A DNA stretch of 49,473 nt from an uncultured Clostridia bacterium (GCA_900018335.1 FIZK01000010.1:1-49473); one strand, 5' to 3'. Shown: positions 25,287 through 37,785, numbered from the stretch's first letter. The notes: generated by a model not told the origin, from the sequence alone. A program made the numbers and translations.

Positions 25287-27926
25287 CTAATCCCGCAGCT
25301 CCTGAAGCAGTGCCTCCAGGCGCGCCACCTGCGCTCGATACAGCTCTGCTTTTTCTTTCTCTTTTTCCACCACGTGTTGCGGTGCCTTCGATATAAATCC
25401 TTCGTTCTGCAAGTTCTTTTCTGCCCGTTGCAGTTCACGGCGGGCCTGCTCCAGCTCCTTGCTGATGCGGGCCGCTTCTTCTTCCACATCCACCATGGCG
25501 GCCAAAGGCAGGAAGATGTTGATCCCCTCCACCACAGCACTGAGGCACTTTTCTGGAGTGCGGCCCGGTTCTTCCAGGATGAGTTCTTCCAAGCCGGCCA
25601 GGTGCATGATCTCGCCCTGCGCCTGGGAGAGGATCTCCAAGTCCTCCGGCTCCGCCTGGCAGATGGCTGTAATCCTGCGGCCAGGCGGTACGTGCTTCTC
25701 GCTGCGCAGGGTCCGGATCTCGGTGATTACCTCCATCACCTTATGCATGGCCCTTTCGTGGACCGGCGAGCTGAGCCCAGCGGGCTGGGGCCACGGCGCA
25801 AGCATGATGGTCTCCCCTTCATGGGGCAGATTCTGCCAAATCTCTTCCGTGATGAAGGGCATAAACGGATGGAGCAGCTCCAGTGTACCCTTGAGCACAT
25901 ACCAGAGCACATACTGGGCCACATAGCGCGTTTCGTCTCCAGATTTGCCGTAGAGGCGGGGTTTGATCAGCTCGATATACCAGTCGCAGAGCTCGCTCCA
26001 GACAAAGTCATAGAGGACCCTGGCAGCTTCACCCACATCGTAGCGCTCCAGGAAGCGGGTCACTTCGTTGGCGGTGAACTCAAAGCGGCTCAAGATCCAG
26101 TAATCCGCGGTGGTCAAGGCCAGGGAACCCATGTTCTGCATCCTGGGATTGAAGTCGGTGAGGTTCATCAAAGCGAACCGGGAAGCGTTCCAAATTTTAT
26201 TGGCAAAGTTACGGTAGGCCTCCACCTTTTCCGGGATATAGCGCAGATCGTTACCTGGTGCTACCCCAATTACCAAGCTGTAGCGCAGGGCATCCGCGCC
26301 ATATTCGTCAATGGCTTCGATGGGATCCACGCCGTTGCCTAAGGACTTGCTCATGGCGCGTCCTAATGCATCGCGCACCATGCCGTGGATCAGCACCTGA
26401 TCGAAGGGCTTTTCACCCATGAACTCATAGCCCATGACGATCATGCGGGCCACCCAGAAGAAGATGATGTCCACTCCCGTCACCAAGATGGTGGTTGGGT
26501 AGAAGTGCTTGAGCTCGGGAGTCTCATCGGGCCACCCAAAGACGGAAAAGGGCCACAGGGCTGAAGAGAACCAGGTGTCCAGGACATCGGGATCCTGTGT
26601 GATCTCCTGCGAACCGCATTTGGGGCACTGGCTGGGCTCGCCGGCACTGGCAAATTCTGCACCGCAACCAGAGCAGTACCAGATGGGAATGCGGTGGCCC
26701 CACCAGAGCTGTCTGGAAATACACCAATCCCTGAGGTTGCGCATCCAGTGCAGGTAGTGTTTGGCAAACCGCTCAGGGATGAAGCGAACCTCGCCGTTCT
26801 CCACCGCGGCGATGGCGGGCTTGGCCAGCTCATCCATTTTCACAAACCACTGCTTGGAAACCAAGGGCTCCACCACCGTATCGCAGCGATAGCAGTGGCC
26901 CACGGCATGTTCGTGGTCCTCGATCTTCACCAGGAGGCCCAGCTGTTCCAGATCCCGGATGATCTGCTCACGGGCCTGGTAGCGATCTAGGCCGGCATAC
27001 CTGCCCGCCTCTTCGGTCATGGCGGCACCCTGGCCGATCACCTGCACCTGCTGCAAGCCGTGGCGCATCCCAATTTCAAAGTCGTTGGGGTCATGGGCGG
27101 GAGTGATCTTCACCACGCCAGTGCCGAACTCCATATCCACGTAGTCGTCGGCAATGATGGGCACTTCCCGGTCCACCAAGGGAACCACGGCCGTCTTGCC
27201 GATCAAATGACTGTAGCGCTCGTCTTCAGGGTGCACTGCCACCGCGGTATCGCCTAACATGGTCTCGGGCCGGGTGGTGGCGATCTGCAGATAGCCGCTG
27301 CCGTCGCTCAGCGGGTACTTGATGTGATATAGTTTACCTGCACCCTCTTGGTGTTCCACTTCGATGTCGGAAAGGGTGGTGGAACACTCTGGGCACCAGT
27401 TCACGATGTAGTTGCCCCGGTAGATCCAGCCCTTTTCATAGAGGCGCACGAAAACCTCCCGCACCGCCTTGGAGCAGCCCTCGTCCATGGTAAAGCGCTC
27501 CCGGTCCCAATCTAGGGAGGCCCCCAACCTCTTCAGCTGCTGAAGGATCCGGCTGCCGTATCTCTCCTTCCAAGCCCAGGTGCGGCGGAGGAACTCTTCC
27601 CGGCCCACGTCATGGCGGGTCTTCCCCTCAGTCTTGCGGATGTTCTCTTCCACCTTGGCCTGCGTGGCAATGCCCGCGTGGTCTGTCCCCGGGATCCAGA
27701 CCGTGTTAAATCCCTGCATGCGCCGCCAGCGCACCAGAATATCCTGGAGTGTGTTGTCCAGGGCATGTCCGATATGGAGCTCTCCTGTGACGTTGGGCGG
27801 CGGAATGACAATGCTGAAAGGCCGTTTCTCTGCATCCACCTCAGCATGGAAGTAGCCGTTCTCTTCCCAATATGCATACCACTTGCTCTCAGCTTTCTTT
27901 GGATCGTAGGTTTTTTCCATTGCCAT
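25287..27926 (-). CDS. valS: Valyl-tRNA synthetase
   Basis: Charges tRNA-Val and edits mischarged Thr. The 879-residue product has the class I signatures HIGH ([16 protein letters not shown], about 45-60) and KMSKS-type KSLGN preceded by GRAMS, giving [12 protein letters not shown] near 530. The CP1 editing domain ([18 protein letters not shown]) is present, and a Zn-ribbon-like CPECS...CGSQE segment lies around 420-440. The C-terminal coiled coil typical of ValS (about 815-879, [15 protein letters not shown]) is present. Expression is controlled by the T-box leader immediately upstream. Confidence 0.98.
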   Translation of the reverse strand: MAMEKTYDPKKAESKWYAYWEENGYFHAEVDAEKRPFSIVIPPPNVTGELHIGHALDNTLQDILVRWRRMQGFNTVWIPGTDHAGIATQAKVEENIRKTEGKTRHDVGREEFLRRTWAWKERYGSRILQQLKRLGASLDWDRERFTMDEGCSKAVREVFVRLYEKGWIYRGNYIVNWCPECSTTLSDIEVEHQEGAGKLYHIKYPLSDGSGYLQIATTRPETMLGDTAVAVHPEDERYSHLIGKTAVVPLVDREVPIIADDYVDMEFGTGVVKITPAHDPNDFEIGMRHGLQQVQVIGQGAAMTEEAGRYAGLDRYQAREQIIRDLEQLGLLVKIEDHEHAVGHCYRCDTVVEPLVSKQWFVKMDELAKPAIAAVENGEVRFIPERFAKHYLHWMRNLRDWCISRQLWWGHRIPIWYCSGCGAEFASAGEPSQCPKCGSQEITQDPDVLDTWFSSALWPFSVFGWPDETPELKHFYPTTILVTGVDIIFFWVARMIVMGYEFMGEKPFDQVLIHGMVRDALGRAMSKSLGNGVDPIEAIDEYGADALRYSLVIGVAPGNDLRYIPEKVEAYRNFANKIWNASRFALMNLTDFNPRMQNMGSLALTTADYWILSRFEFTANEVTRFLERYDVGEAARVLYDFVWSELCDWYIELIKPRLYGKSGDETRYVAQYVLWYVLKGTLELLHPFMPFITEEIWQNLPHEGETIMLAPWPQPAGLSSPVHERAMHKVMEVITEIRTLRSEKHVPPGRRITAICQAEPEDLEILSQAQGEIMHLAGLEELILEEPGRTPEKCLSAVVEGINIFLPLAAMVDVEEEAARISKELEQARRELQRAEKNLQNEGFISKAPQHVVEKEKEKAELYRAQVARLEALLQELRD

Positions 27927-27943
27927 CGTGATCAGCCCTCCTC

Positions 27944-28193
27944 AAAATAAAAAACCCTTCGCCTGGCTAAGGACGAAGAGTCTTTCTCGCGGTACCACCT
28001 TAGTTCCCCCCAGCTAGCCGGGGAGCCCTCGTTGGAGGTTATAACGGAACCACCGTCTTAAGCTACTAAACTTCACCTAAGAAGCTCCGGGGCGACTTCC
28101 ACGGCCACTTCCTTAGAAAGCTTCCACCACTAGGCTTTCCTCTCTGCAAGGGTTAGCTGTGTACTCCTCCCCATCAACGCACCTATCTCAGTT
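27944..28193 (-). ncRNA. T-box leader of valS, valine-specific
   Basis: The 250-nt leader between a strong promoter and valS carries the T-box sequence AAGGTGGTACCGCG (27988-28002) and, downstream, a terminator stem (CTCTTCG/CGAAGGG, 27955-27980) followed by TTTTTTATTTT. In stem I, GAGTA (5' side) faces GGAAGTCG (3' side), so GTC at 28094-28096 is the likely specifier codon, fitting valine. Uncharged tRNA-Val should stabilise the antiterminator and allow valS-folC expression. Confidence 0.93.
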
Positions 28194-28199
28194 TAGCTC

Positions 28200-28228
28200 A
28201 TCATACAATGTGTCTCTTTGGATGTCAA
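28200..28228 (-). promoter_or_regulatory. Sigma-A-type promoter of valS
   Basis: -35 TTGACA (28223-28228), 17-nt spacer, -10 TATGAT (28200-28205). The -35 overlaps the stop of the Fur-family gene. It places the start of the T-box leader near 28193. Confidence 0.88.
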
Positions 28229-28671
28229 GTACCAGACTTCTCGCGGCATTTGGCGCAAATCCCAAAAAAGCGCAGGCAGTGATCTGTCACCCTAAACCCC
28301 GTCTCTTGATCAATGCGTTCTTCGATGGCTTCCAACAGATCGCTGTGGAACTCACCGATGTAACCGCACTGCTTGCAGATGAGGTGATGGTGGTAATGCT
28401 CCTCCTCATCACCCAGCTTAATCTCGTAGCGGCTCTGGCCATCACCGTAATCAAAGCGGTGCACAATCCCCAGCTTCTCCAGGATCTCCAGGTTCCGGTA
28501 CACAGTGGCCAGCCCTATTTCACTGTGGAGCTCTTTTGTGTGCATGTAGATTTCTTCGGCAGAAAGATGGTCTTCGGCATTGGCTATGAGCACGTCCAAG
28601 ACGGCCTTCCTTTGGGGAGTAAGCCGGTAGGACTCCTCCTCCAGCTTAGCCCTTACCCAATCCTTCAACAT
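28225..28671 (-). CDS. Fur-family transcriptional regulator
   Basis: Metal- or peroxide-sensing repressor. The 148-residue product has the N-terminal winged helix (LTPQRKAVLDVLIANAEDHLSAEEIY, ATVYRNLEILEKLGIV), the metal-rich stretch EEHYHHHLICKQCGYIGEF and a second CxxC (CAKC) near the end, so the structural Zn(Cys)4 site is complete. The regulatory-site residues fit Fur, PerR or Zur alike, and I cannot tell which. It is 15 bp downstream of the Lgt-like gene. No Fur box was picked out. Confidence 0.92.
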   Translation of the reverse strand: MLKDWVRAKLEEESYRLTPQRKAVLDVLIANAEDHLSAEEIYMHTKELHSEIGLATVYRNLEILEKLGIVHRFDYGDGQSRYEIKLGDEEEHYHHHLICKQCGYIGEFHSDLLEAIEERIDQETGFRVTDHCLRFFGICAKCREKSGT

Positions 28672-28685
28672 GCCTCCACCCCCTG

Positions 28686-29504
28686 TTAACCAAAGCGCCA
28701 GTAAAAGAACTTAACCATGAGCAGTCCCACTCCCATGAGCGATGCCAGATACACGAGCCAGGACCGCCAGCCGCGCAAATGCCTGCGGCGCCGCACATCG
28801 GTGAAGGGCGACTGCATGAACAAAAAGAGCCAAATCAAGCCGAACACCACAAAGGCTAAGGTGTACAGCCAGGGCAGGGCAGACTCGCCGGCCACTTCCT
28901 TAAACGGCATCAAAAGGCGTTGAGCCAGTGCAGAGAGGGCCAGGTAACCAAGGAACAGCTGCCCATCGTAGCGCAGATTGCGCCTCATCCTCCAGAGGAA
29001 GGAAAAAACGCCATAGTAGAGCAAGGCCGCGTACAAAGGGAGCGGGTGGAGGCTGAACTCGCCCAAACTCACGCCCCAGGGGCTGGTGGTCTCCCTGCCC
29101 AGCACGGTGGATCCCAAATAGGCCAGGGACTGCATGAGTGCTGCCGCGGGAGTCAGGGCGTCCAAGAAGGCGGCCGGATTGGGAGGATATCTCCAAAGAA
29201 AATAGACGGTATACACTCCCACTGCCACCAGGCCAGCGTATTCGTGCAGCTGAACGCCGCTGAACAACACCCAGGGATAAAGAAGCACACGCCAGCCGTG
29301 CACCTGATAGACGCAGCCGATGCGGCCCGCGAGGATGAAAACCAGGGTCGCCTGGACAATGAAGTGAAAGACAAAATCTGCACCGATGCCTTTGCGTTTC
29401 CCTTCCCTCTGCGCTAAGTAGGAGCCGATCAACAAGCCCAGCCCCAGCATGGCACCGTAAGAGTAGACGGGAAGGTTAGCAAAGAAAAACAGAACATTCT
29501 CCAT
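28686..29504 (-). CDS. Divergent Lgt-family membrane protein lacking key signature residues
   Basis: Lgt transfers diacylglycerol to lipobox cysteines. This 272-residue protein has seven or so hydrophobic segments and Lgt-like landmarks in order: SYGAMLGLGLLIGSYLAQREGKRKG, AGRIGCVY, LHEYAGLVAV (where HGG is usual), TTSPWGVSL and HPLPLYAALL (where HPxQLYE is usual). The central GRxGNFxNxE motif, including the essential Arg, Asn and Glu, is replaced by AYLGSTVLGRE. It may be inactive or act on another substrate. The chromosome presumably holds a normal lgt elsewhere. Upstream gatB ends 90 bp away. Confidence 0.7.
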   Translation of the reverse strand: MENVLFFFANLPVYSYGAMLGLGLLIGSYLAQREGKRKGIGADFVFHFIVQATLVFILAGRIGCVYQVHGWRVLLYPWVLFSGVQLHEYAGLVAVGVYTVYFLWRYPPNPAAFLDALTPAAALMQSLAYLGSTVLGRETTSPWGVSLGEFSLHPLPLYAALLYYGVFSFLWRMRRNLRYDGQLFLGYLALSALAQRLLMPFKEVAGESALPWLYTLAFVVFGLIWLFLFMQSPFTDVRRRRHLRGWRSWLVYLASLMGVGLLMVKFFYWRFG

Positions 29505-29593
29505 AGATACTCCTGCCCTTCACTGCTTGTATTCCCTCCAGCGGGCAAAACTCCTCCCGTTTTCCAGTTTTTCCAAAGACCACTCCGCTCCCG

Positions 29594-31024
29594 TTAGTCT
29601 GCCTTTCCCAGCACCTCCCGGAGCAGCTCATTCACCAACTTGGGATCAGCCTTACCTTCGGCAGCCCGCATCACCTGGCCAACGAAAAAGCCCCACAGCT
29701 TTTCCTCTCCAGCCCTGTAGCGGGCTACCAGATCCCCATTGGCAGCCAGGACCTCTTGTACAACCGCTCCCAGCTGGGAGGAGTCCCTGAGCACTTCCCA
29801 GCCTTTCTCCCGCACGATCTCCCTGGGCGACAGGGGCGAGCGGAACAGCTCCTCCAGCACCGCTTTGCTCCGGTTCTGGGTGATCAGCCCTTCCTGTAAA
29901 ATGGTCAAAAGTTCAGCGATGCGCTGCGGCGCCAAGTGCCCGTGTTCCCTGGCCAGACGGGCATAGTCACCCATGAGCAGGTTGACGAGCGCCGTATTGT
30001 CCTCTCCAGCCGCGGCGAGCTCCAGGAAAAGCTGGCCAAAGTCCGGGTAGTTCACCAAGAAAGTGGCTTCGTAGCGGGACAGCCCAAAGTCCCTTTCCAG
30101 GCGATGGAGGCGCTCCAGGGGCAGCTCAGGCAGGGTATCCTTTATCTGGGCCACCCAGGCCGGATCCAGGCGCAGGGGCGGCAGATCAGGATCGGGGAAA
30201 TACCTGTAGTCGGGGGCGTCTCCCTTGGAGCGCATGGGCATAGTCTTGCCGCTGCGCTCATCCCACGTTCTGCTTTCCTGCTTAATTTTTCCACCCCTAT
30301 CCAGCACCATACCCTGGCGGGAAACCTCATACTCCAGAGCCCTCTCCAGAGCCCGGAAGGAGTTGAGGTTCTTGATCTCCACCTTGGTGCCCAAAACCAT
30401 ACTGCCCTCTGGTTTCAGAGAGATGTTGGCATCACAGCGCAGGGAACCCTCTTCCATCTTCGTATCCGAAACGCCAATGCAGCGCATGAGCAGCCTGAGC
30501 TGCTCCAAAAAGAGGCGCGCCTGGCGGGGGCTGGTGATATCAGGTGCCGTGACAATCTCGATGAGGGGAATGCCGGCCCGATTGTAATCCACCAGGGAAT
30601 ACTCGGAATCCACAATACTGCCGCTGCTGTGGATCAGCTTGCCCGCCTCCTCCTCCAAGTGCAGGCGGGTGATGGCCGTTTTACACAGTTCATCGTCGAT
30701 ATAGTATTCCAAAAAGCCGTTGGTGCACAGGGGATAGGTGTCCTGGGTGATCTGGTACGCCTTGGGCAGGTCAGGGTAAAAATAGTTCTTCCTGTCGAAC
30801 CTGCTGAAGCAGTGAACTTCGCAGTTTAGGGCCAAGCCTGCCTTCACCCCGTATTCCACAGCCTTTTCATTCACCACGGGCAGAGTCCCGGGCAGTCCGA
30901 GGCAGACCGGGCAGCACTGCGTATTGGGAGGCGCCCCAAAGGCAGTGGAGCAGCCGCACAGAAACTTGCTGTCCGTGAGCAGAGCCACATGGATCTCTAG
31001 ACCGATGACAACATCATAGTTCAC
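29594..31024 (-). CDS. gatB: Asp/Glu-tRNA amidotransferase subunit B
   Basis: Kinase/transfer subunit of GatCAB, which converts Glu-tRNA-Gln and Asp-tRNA-Asn to the amidated forms. The 476-residue product begins YDVVIGLEIHVAL, has the Zn-binding CGCSTAFGAPPNTQCCPVCLGLPG, the substrate-channel region SRFDRKNYFYPDLPKAYQ, and a helical tRNA-binding YqeY-like C-terminus. It overlaps gatA by 11 bp in the gatC-A-B order. Confidence 0.97.
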   Translation of the reverse strand: MNYDVVIGLEIHVALLTDSKFLCGCSTAFGAPPNTQCCPVCLGLPGTLPVVNEKAVEYGVKAGLALNCEVHCFSRFDRKNYFYPDLPKAYQITQDTYPLCTNGFLEYYIDDELCKTAITRLHLEEEAGKLIHSSGSIVDSEYSLVDYNRAGIPLIEIVTAPDITSPRQARLFLEQLRLLMRCIGVSDTKMEEGSLRCDANISLKPEGSMVLGTKVEIKNLNSFRALERALEYEVSRQGMVLDRGGKIKQESRTWDERSGKTMPMRSKGDAPDYRYFPDPDLPPLRLDPAWVAQIKDTLPELPLERLHRLERDFGLSRYEATFLVNYPDFGQLFLELAAAGEDNTALVNLLMGDYARLAREHGHLAPQRIAELLTILQEGLITQNRSKAVLEELFRSPLSPREIVREKGWEVLRDSSQLGAVVQEVLAANGDLVARYRAGEEKLWGFFVGQVMRAAEGKADPKLVNELLREVLGKAD

Positions 31025-32440
31025 GCTGGGCCCCCCTCTCTACACTCTCTTCCACTACATGGGCCACCTGGAAGATGAGCTCTTCCCGGAAGTGATTGCC
31101 CATGATCTGCAGTCCCACGGGCAGACCCCTCGAATCATACCCGCAGGGCAGGCTCAAGGCGCAGATGCCGCTCAAATTCGCCGTGGCTGTGTACAAATCG
31201 GAAAGGTACATTTCCAGAGGACTGCGTTTCTCGCCGATTCGAAAAGCGGTGCTGGGGGTTGTGGGAGTGATGATCACATCCACCTCTTCAAATGCCCGGG
31301 CCACATCCTGCTTAATTAAGGTGCGCACCCGCTGCGCCTGTTCGTAATAGGCTTCATAGTGGCTGGCACTGAGTACGTAAGTGCCCAGCATGATCCGGCG
31401 CTTGACCTCTGGACCGAAACCCGCCCCCCTGCTCTTGGCAAACATGGTGTTGCTGTCTTCAGCTGCCACTCGCTCACCATAGCGCACGCCATCAAAGCGG
31501 GCTAGGCAGGAACTGGCTTCCGCAGTTACCAGAGTCAGGTAAGTGTCGATGGCATATTGGTTGGTGGCCAGGGAAATGGGCTGAAGCACTGCTCCCTGTT
31601 CTTCCAGCACCTGCAGGGAGCGGCGCACAGCCGCCTCCACTTCCGGCTGCAGGCCTGTACTGAAGAACTCCTCGGGCACCCCAACCCTCAGCCCCTGGAC
31701 CACCTTTGGATCCCAAACGGGAACCTGAAAGGGGCTGGCCCCGGTTGAGGTGGCGTCCCTGGAGTCGGTTCCGGCAATGAGGGAGAACAAAACGGCAGCA
31801 CCTTCCACCGTCCTGGCCATGGGGCCCACCTGATCCAACGAGGGAGCTAGAGCCACCACTCCGTAGCGGGAAACACGACCGTAAGTGGGTTTGAGTCCCA
31901 CCACACCACAGAAAGAAGCCGGTTGGCGGATAGAGCCGCCTGTATCTGTCCCTAAAGACCACGGAGCCTGTTCTGCCGCGACCGCGGCCGCGGAGCCTCC
32001 AGAGGAGCCACCCGCCACCCGCTCCACATCGTGGGGGTTTCTAGTCACGCCGAAGGAGGAATACTCCGTGGAGGAGCCCATGGCGAACTCATCCAGGTTG
32101 GTCTTGCCCAAAATGGGGAGGCCCGCCTGCTTCACCCGCTCCACCACCGTGGCATCGTACAGCGGCGTATAATTCCGCAAAAAGCGTGACGCGCAGGTGG
32201 TGCGCAGCCCCTGCGTGGAGATGTTGTCCTTGATGGCCAAGGGAATTCCATCCCACGGAGACAGGGCCTCGCCCCGGGCGCGGCGCGCATCGGACTGGGC
32301 CGCTTGGGCCAAGGCTCCTTCCTCGTCCACGGTAATAAAGGCGTTGATGACCGGTTGGGTCTTTTTGATCTGCTCCAGACAGCGGCGGACCAACTCAGTG
32401 CTGGATACCTCGCCGGTTTGGAGCAGGTGCGCTAGTTTTC

Positions 32441-32444
<4 letters not shown>
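31014..32444 (-). CDS. gatA: Asp/Glu-tRNA amidotransferase subunit A
   Basis: Amidase subunit that frees ammonia from glutamine. The 476-residue product shows the Ser-cisSer-Lys triad: the Lys in LAIKDNIS (about 70), the GGSSGGSAAAVAA amidase signature (about 147-160) and the nucleophile region SLGTDTGGSIRQPASFCG. The full family length is present. It overlaps gatC by 4 bp and gatB by 11 bp, consistent with translational coupling. Confidence 0.98.
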
Positions 32445-34745
<2,301 letters not shown>

Positions 34746-36872
34746 CTAAACTTTAGTGATGGGGGCCAGATGAGCCATGACCTTCTTAAGTCCCTGATTG
34801 GGAAAGGCGATGGTCAAAAGCAAGTCTCCCCCTGAATCACTCACGGCCACGACCATGCCGCGGCCCCAGATCTTATGCTCCACTTTATCCCCCACACCAT
34901 ATTCTGCCCCGGCGCCGCGAGCGGGCCTGGCAGGAGCAGTGGTCATGCGGGGAAGGCTCGGGACGCCAGCTCCCTTTTCCTCCAGATACTGGGGATCGAT
35001 CTCCCCTACGAAGCTGGAGACTGCGTTGAGGCGGGTGGCCCCAAACAGGGTGCGCTGCCCGGCGCAGGTCAAGAACAGGCGCTCCTGGGCCCTGGTCATG
35101 GCCACGTACATGAGGCGCCTTTCCTCCTCCAGCTGCCCAGCTTCCTCCGCGGAACGAGCATGGGGAAAGAGCCCTTCTTCCAAACCCACAATGAACACAA
35201 CGGGAAACTCCAGCCCTTTGGAGGCGTGGACCGTCATCATGCTCACGGCATCGGCTTCCGCATCATAGGTATCCACATCGCTGATCAGGGCCACATACTC
35301 CAAGAGGGTTCCCAGATCCTCGAACTGCTGGGCCAGGGAGAGGAACTCCTTCAGGTTCTCTAAGCGCTCTTGGGCATCGCGGTCGCGCTGGGCCTGCAGC
35401 TCCCCTAAATACCCGCTCTCTTCCAGGACAGCCGTGACCAGTTCTGTGACGGTCAGCTCATCTAGCCGGCTGTGCCAACCGTCCACCAGTTCCTTAAAGC
35501 CCTGCAGTGCCCTGACCGCTTTGCCACCGAGGCCGTCCACGCCATCCAGGTAGGAAAGGGCGCTGAAGAGGCTGATCCCAAACTGCTGGGCGTACGCGGT
35601 CAGGCGGGTTATGGTTACGTCGCCGATGCCCCGGCGGGGGGTGTTCACGACGCGCAGAAAACTGATGTCGTTGTGGGGATTGTGGACCAAACGCAGATAG
35701 GCCATGAGATCTTTGATCTCCTTGCGATCATAAAAACGCAAGCCAGCGATGATGCGGTAAGGGACGCCGCTGCGCATGAATTCTTCCTCCAGCACCCGAG
35801 AAAGGGCGTGGGTCCGGTACAAGATGGCCACATCCCGAAACGCCCGGCCGTCCCTTTTCTGCAGCTCCCGGATGGCCTCCGCTGTAAAGCGGGCTTCTTC
35901 CCATTCCGTGGCCCCCTGGAAAAACACCACCTTATCGCCTTCCGCCCGCTTAGTCCACAAACGTTTTTCTTTCCGCTCCGTGTTATTCTTGATCACGGAG
36001 TTGGCAGCGCCTAAGATGTTCTGCGTGGAGCGGTAATTCTCCTCGAGCTTGACCACAGTCGCCCCGGGGAAATCCCGCTCAAACTCCAGGATATTGCGAA
36101 TATCCGCCCCCCTAAAGGCGTAGATGCTCTGATCTTCATCACCCACAACGCAGATGTTACCCGTACGCTGGGCCAGCATGTGGACGAGCACATACTGCGC
36201 CTTGTTGGTGTCCTGATACTCGTCCACCAGGATGTGGTCAAAACGCTCCTGATACTTGCGCTTCACCTCGGGATGTCTTTGGAACATACGCACCACAGCC
36301 ATGATCAAGTCGTCAAAGTCCAGGGCGTTGCTGGCCATGAGCTTCTCCTGGTACTTGGCATACACTTTGGCCACGATTTGCTCCCAATAATCCCCGCCCG
36401 CGGGGTATTCCTCAGGCGTAATCAGCTCATCCTTGGCCCGGCTGATGGCCCCCAGGAGCCCCCTGGGCGGAATGCGCTGGGGATCCAGATTCAGCTCCTT
36501 GCACACTTCCCGGATCACAGCCAGCTGCTCACCTTCGTCGAAAATCTGGAAGCCCGGCCCATAACCAGCATAAGCCGCCTCCGAACGCAGAATGCGCACG
36601 CAGAGGGAATGGAAGGTGCCCATCACCACCTGTCCGGCACTGGGCCCAATTAGGGTGTGCAGGCGGTCGCGCATCTCCTGGGCGGCCTTGTTGGTGAAGG
36701 TGACCGCGGCGATCCTGTACGGAGGAATATGGTGAGCCTTAATCAAATGGGCAATCCGGGTGGTGAGCACCCTGGTCTTGCCACTGCCGGCGCCGGCCAC
36801 CACCAAAAGTGGGCCTTCTACGGTTGTCACTGCCAGTTCTTGGTTGGGGTTTAGGTTCTGCAAATAGTCCAT
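34746..36872 (-). CDS. pcrA: UvrD/PcrA-type superfamily 1 DNA helicase
   Basis: 3'-5' helicase in repair and plasmid replication. The 708-residue product has motif I VVAGAGSGKTRVLTTRIAHL (about 23-42), motif II DHILVDEYQDTN, motif III GDEDQSIYAFRGAD, motif IV and V elements (LEENYRSTQNIL, MTVHASKGLEFPVVFIVGLEEG) and motif VI RRLMYVAMTRAQERL. A C-terminal Tudor-like region (YGVGDKVEHKIWGRGMVVAV) contacts RNA polymerase in PcrA. ATG 36872 follows AAGGAG at 6 nt; an in-frame TTG at 36890 lies ahead of that site. It pairs with ligA as in many Bacillota. Confidence 0.97.
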   Translation of the reverse strand: MDYLQNLNPNQELAVTTVEGPLLVVAGAGSGKTRVLTTRIAHLIKAHHIPPYRIAAVTFTNKAAQEMRDRLHTLIGPSAGQVVMGTFHSLCVRILRSEAAYAGYGPGFQIFDEGEQLAVIREVCKELNLDPQRIPPRGLLGAISRAKDELITPEEYPAGGDYWEQIVAKVYAKYQEKLMASNALDFDDLIMAVVRMFQRHPEVKRKYQERFDHILVDEYQDTNKAQYVLVHMLAQRTGNICVVGDEDQSIYAFRGADIRNILEFERDFPGATVVKLEENYRSTQNILGAANSVIKNNTERKEKRLWTKRAEGDKVVFFQGATEWEEARFTAEAIRELQKRDGRAFRDVAILYRTHALSRVLEEEFMRSGVPYRIIAGLRFYDRKEIKDLMAYLRLVHNPHNDISFLRVVNTPRRGIGDVTITRLTAYAQQFGISLFSALSYLDGVDGLGGKAVRALQGFKELVDGWHSRLDELTVTELVTAVLEESGYLGELQAQRDRDAQERLENLKEFLSLAQQFEDLGTLLEYVALISDVDTYDAEADAVSMMTVHASKGLEFPVVFIVGLEEGLFPHARSAEEAGQLEEERRLMYVAMTRAQERLFLTCAGQRTLFGATRLNAVSSFVGEIDPQYLEEKGAGVPSLPRMTTAPARPARGAGAEYGVGDKVEHKIWGRGMVVAVSDSGGDLLLTIAFPNQGLKKVMAHLAPITKV

Positions 36873-37006
36873 CTTCATCTCCTTAAGCAAAAAACCTTCC
36901 TGTCCAGAACAGTTTTTCCAGCGGTTCCCTGCAGGTCAGCACGGCTTCAGGGAGAAGTAGGACCTGCAGAAAATACCGACAAAAATGGAAGGAAGGAACA
37001 GTAAAG

Positions 37007-37753
37007 TTGCGGCAGTTATCTATGCTCTCAATCATTCTTCTTGTTGCCATAATTCTCGGAGGGTGCCTCAATGCCCTTCCGCCGACTGGCGACCCCAGCA
37101 GTCCACCGACCGGCGGTGCCAAAGCCTCCCTCACGGGAACAGTCCAGGATGCCCGCTCGGGGTTGAAGCTGTGGGACGGGCAGGCAACCCTCACCCGTTC
37201 TGGCGGACCCAGTCACAGTACCTCCATCAAGGGGGGCGTGTTTGAGTTCCAAAACCTCGCACCTGGTACTTACACCCTCACCATCAATGCGCTGCATTAC
37301 AAACAGCTCCAAAAACAGGTGGTGGTCACGGGCGCGAACATAACCATCTCTGAAAAACTGACGCCGATCTTCTCCGCCGCTGAGCTGGATCTCCTGGCCC
37401 GCCTGGTCCATGCGGAAGCCAAGGGTGAAAGCTACGAAGGCCAGGTGGCAGTGGCAGCCACTGTGCTCAACCGCCTGGTGCATCCCGATTACCCCAACAG
37501 CCTGGAAGGCGTAATCTACCAGGTAATCGTCTCAGGCGGCAGACGGTACTATCAATACGAGCCGGTATTGAACGGCGCCATCAAAAGCCCGGCCAGCCAG
37601 ACGGCGAAGGATGCCGTGGCCGATGCCCTGGCGGGCTGGGACCCCAGCAGGGGCGCCACGGGGTTCTTCGCCCCAGCTAAGGTAGGGTCAGGTTCCTGGG
37701 TGTGGACCAGGACTCCCACCGTTACAATTGGCAACCACCGCTTTTTCAAGTGA
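37007..37753 (+). CDS. Lipoprotein with a beta-sandwich domain and a SleB/CwlJ-type hydrolase domain
   Basis: Predicted surface cell-wall hydrolase. The 248-residue product has a lipoprotein signal with lipobox LGGC (lipidated Cys20), a Pro/Gly/Ser linker, a carboxypeptidase-regulatory-like sandwich domain (about 40-115, SLTGTVQDARSGLKLWDG, FEFQNLAPGTYTLTINALHYK) and a Hydrolase_2 domain (about 125-248; ELDLLARLVHAEAKGESYEGQVAVAATVLNRL in parts, the catalytic Glu in HAEAKGE, SLEGVIYQ, GATGFFAP). TTG 37007 has AAGGA 9 nt upstream; ATG 37022 is an alternative. SleB/CwlJ relatives degrade spore cortex, so germination is likely, though vegetative remodelling fits too. It is transcribed away from pcrA. 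Confidence 0.85.
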   Translation: MRQLSMLSIILLVAIILGGCLNALPPTGDPSSPPTGGAKASLTGTVQDARSGLKLWDGQATLTRSGGPSHSTSIKGGVFEFQNLAPGTYTLTINALHYKQLQKQVVVTGANITISEKLTPIFSAAELDLLARLVHAEAKGESYEGQVAVAATVLNRLVHPDYPNSLEGVIYQVIVSGGRRYYQYEPVLNGAIKSPASQTAKDAVADALAGWDPSRGATGFFAPAKVGSGSWVWTRTPTVTIGNHRFFK

Positions 37754-37761
37754 GCGCAAAA

Positions 37762-37785
37762 ACACCTCCCACTCGCGGGAGGTGT
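37762..37785. terminator. Intrinsic terminator between convergent lipoprotein and hisIE genes
   Basis: A perfect 9-bp stem (ACACCTCCC / GGGAGGTGT) with a 6-nt loop. On the minus strand it is followed by TTTTT, making it a good terminator for hisIE-guaA; the plus side has only a weak CTTCT. Confidence 0.8.
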
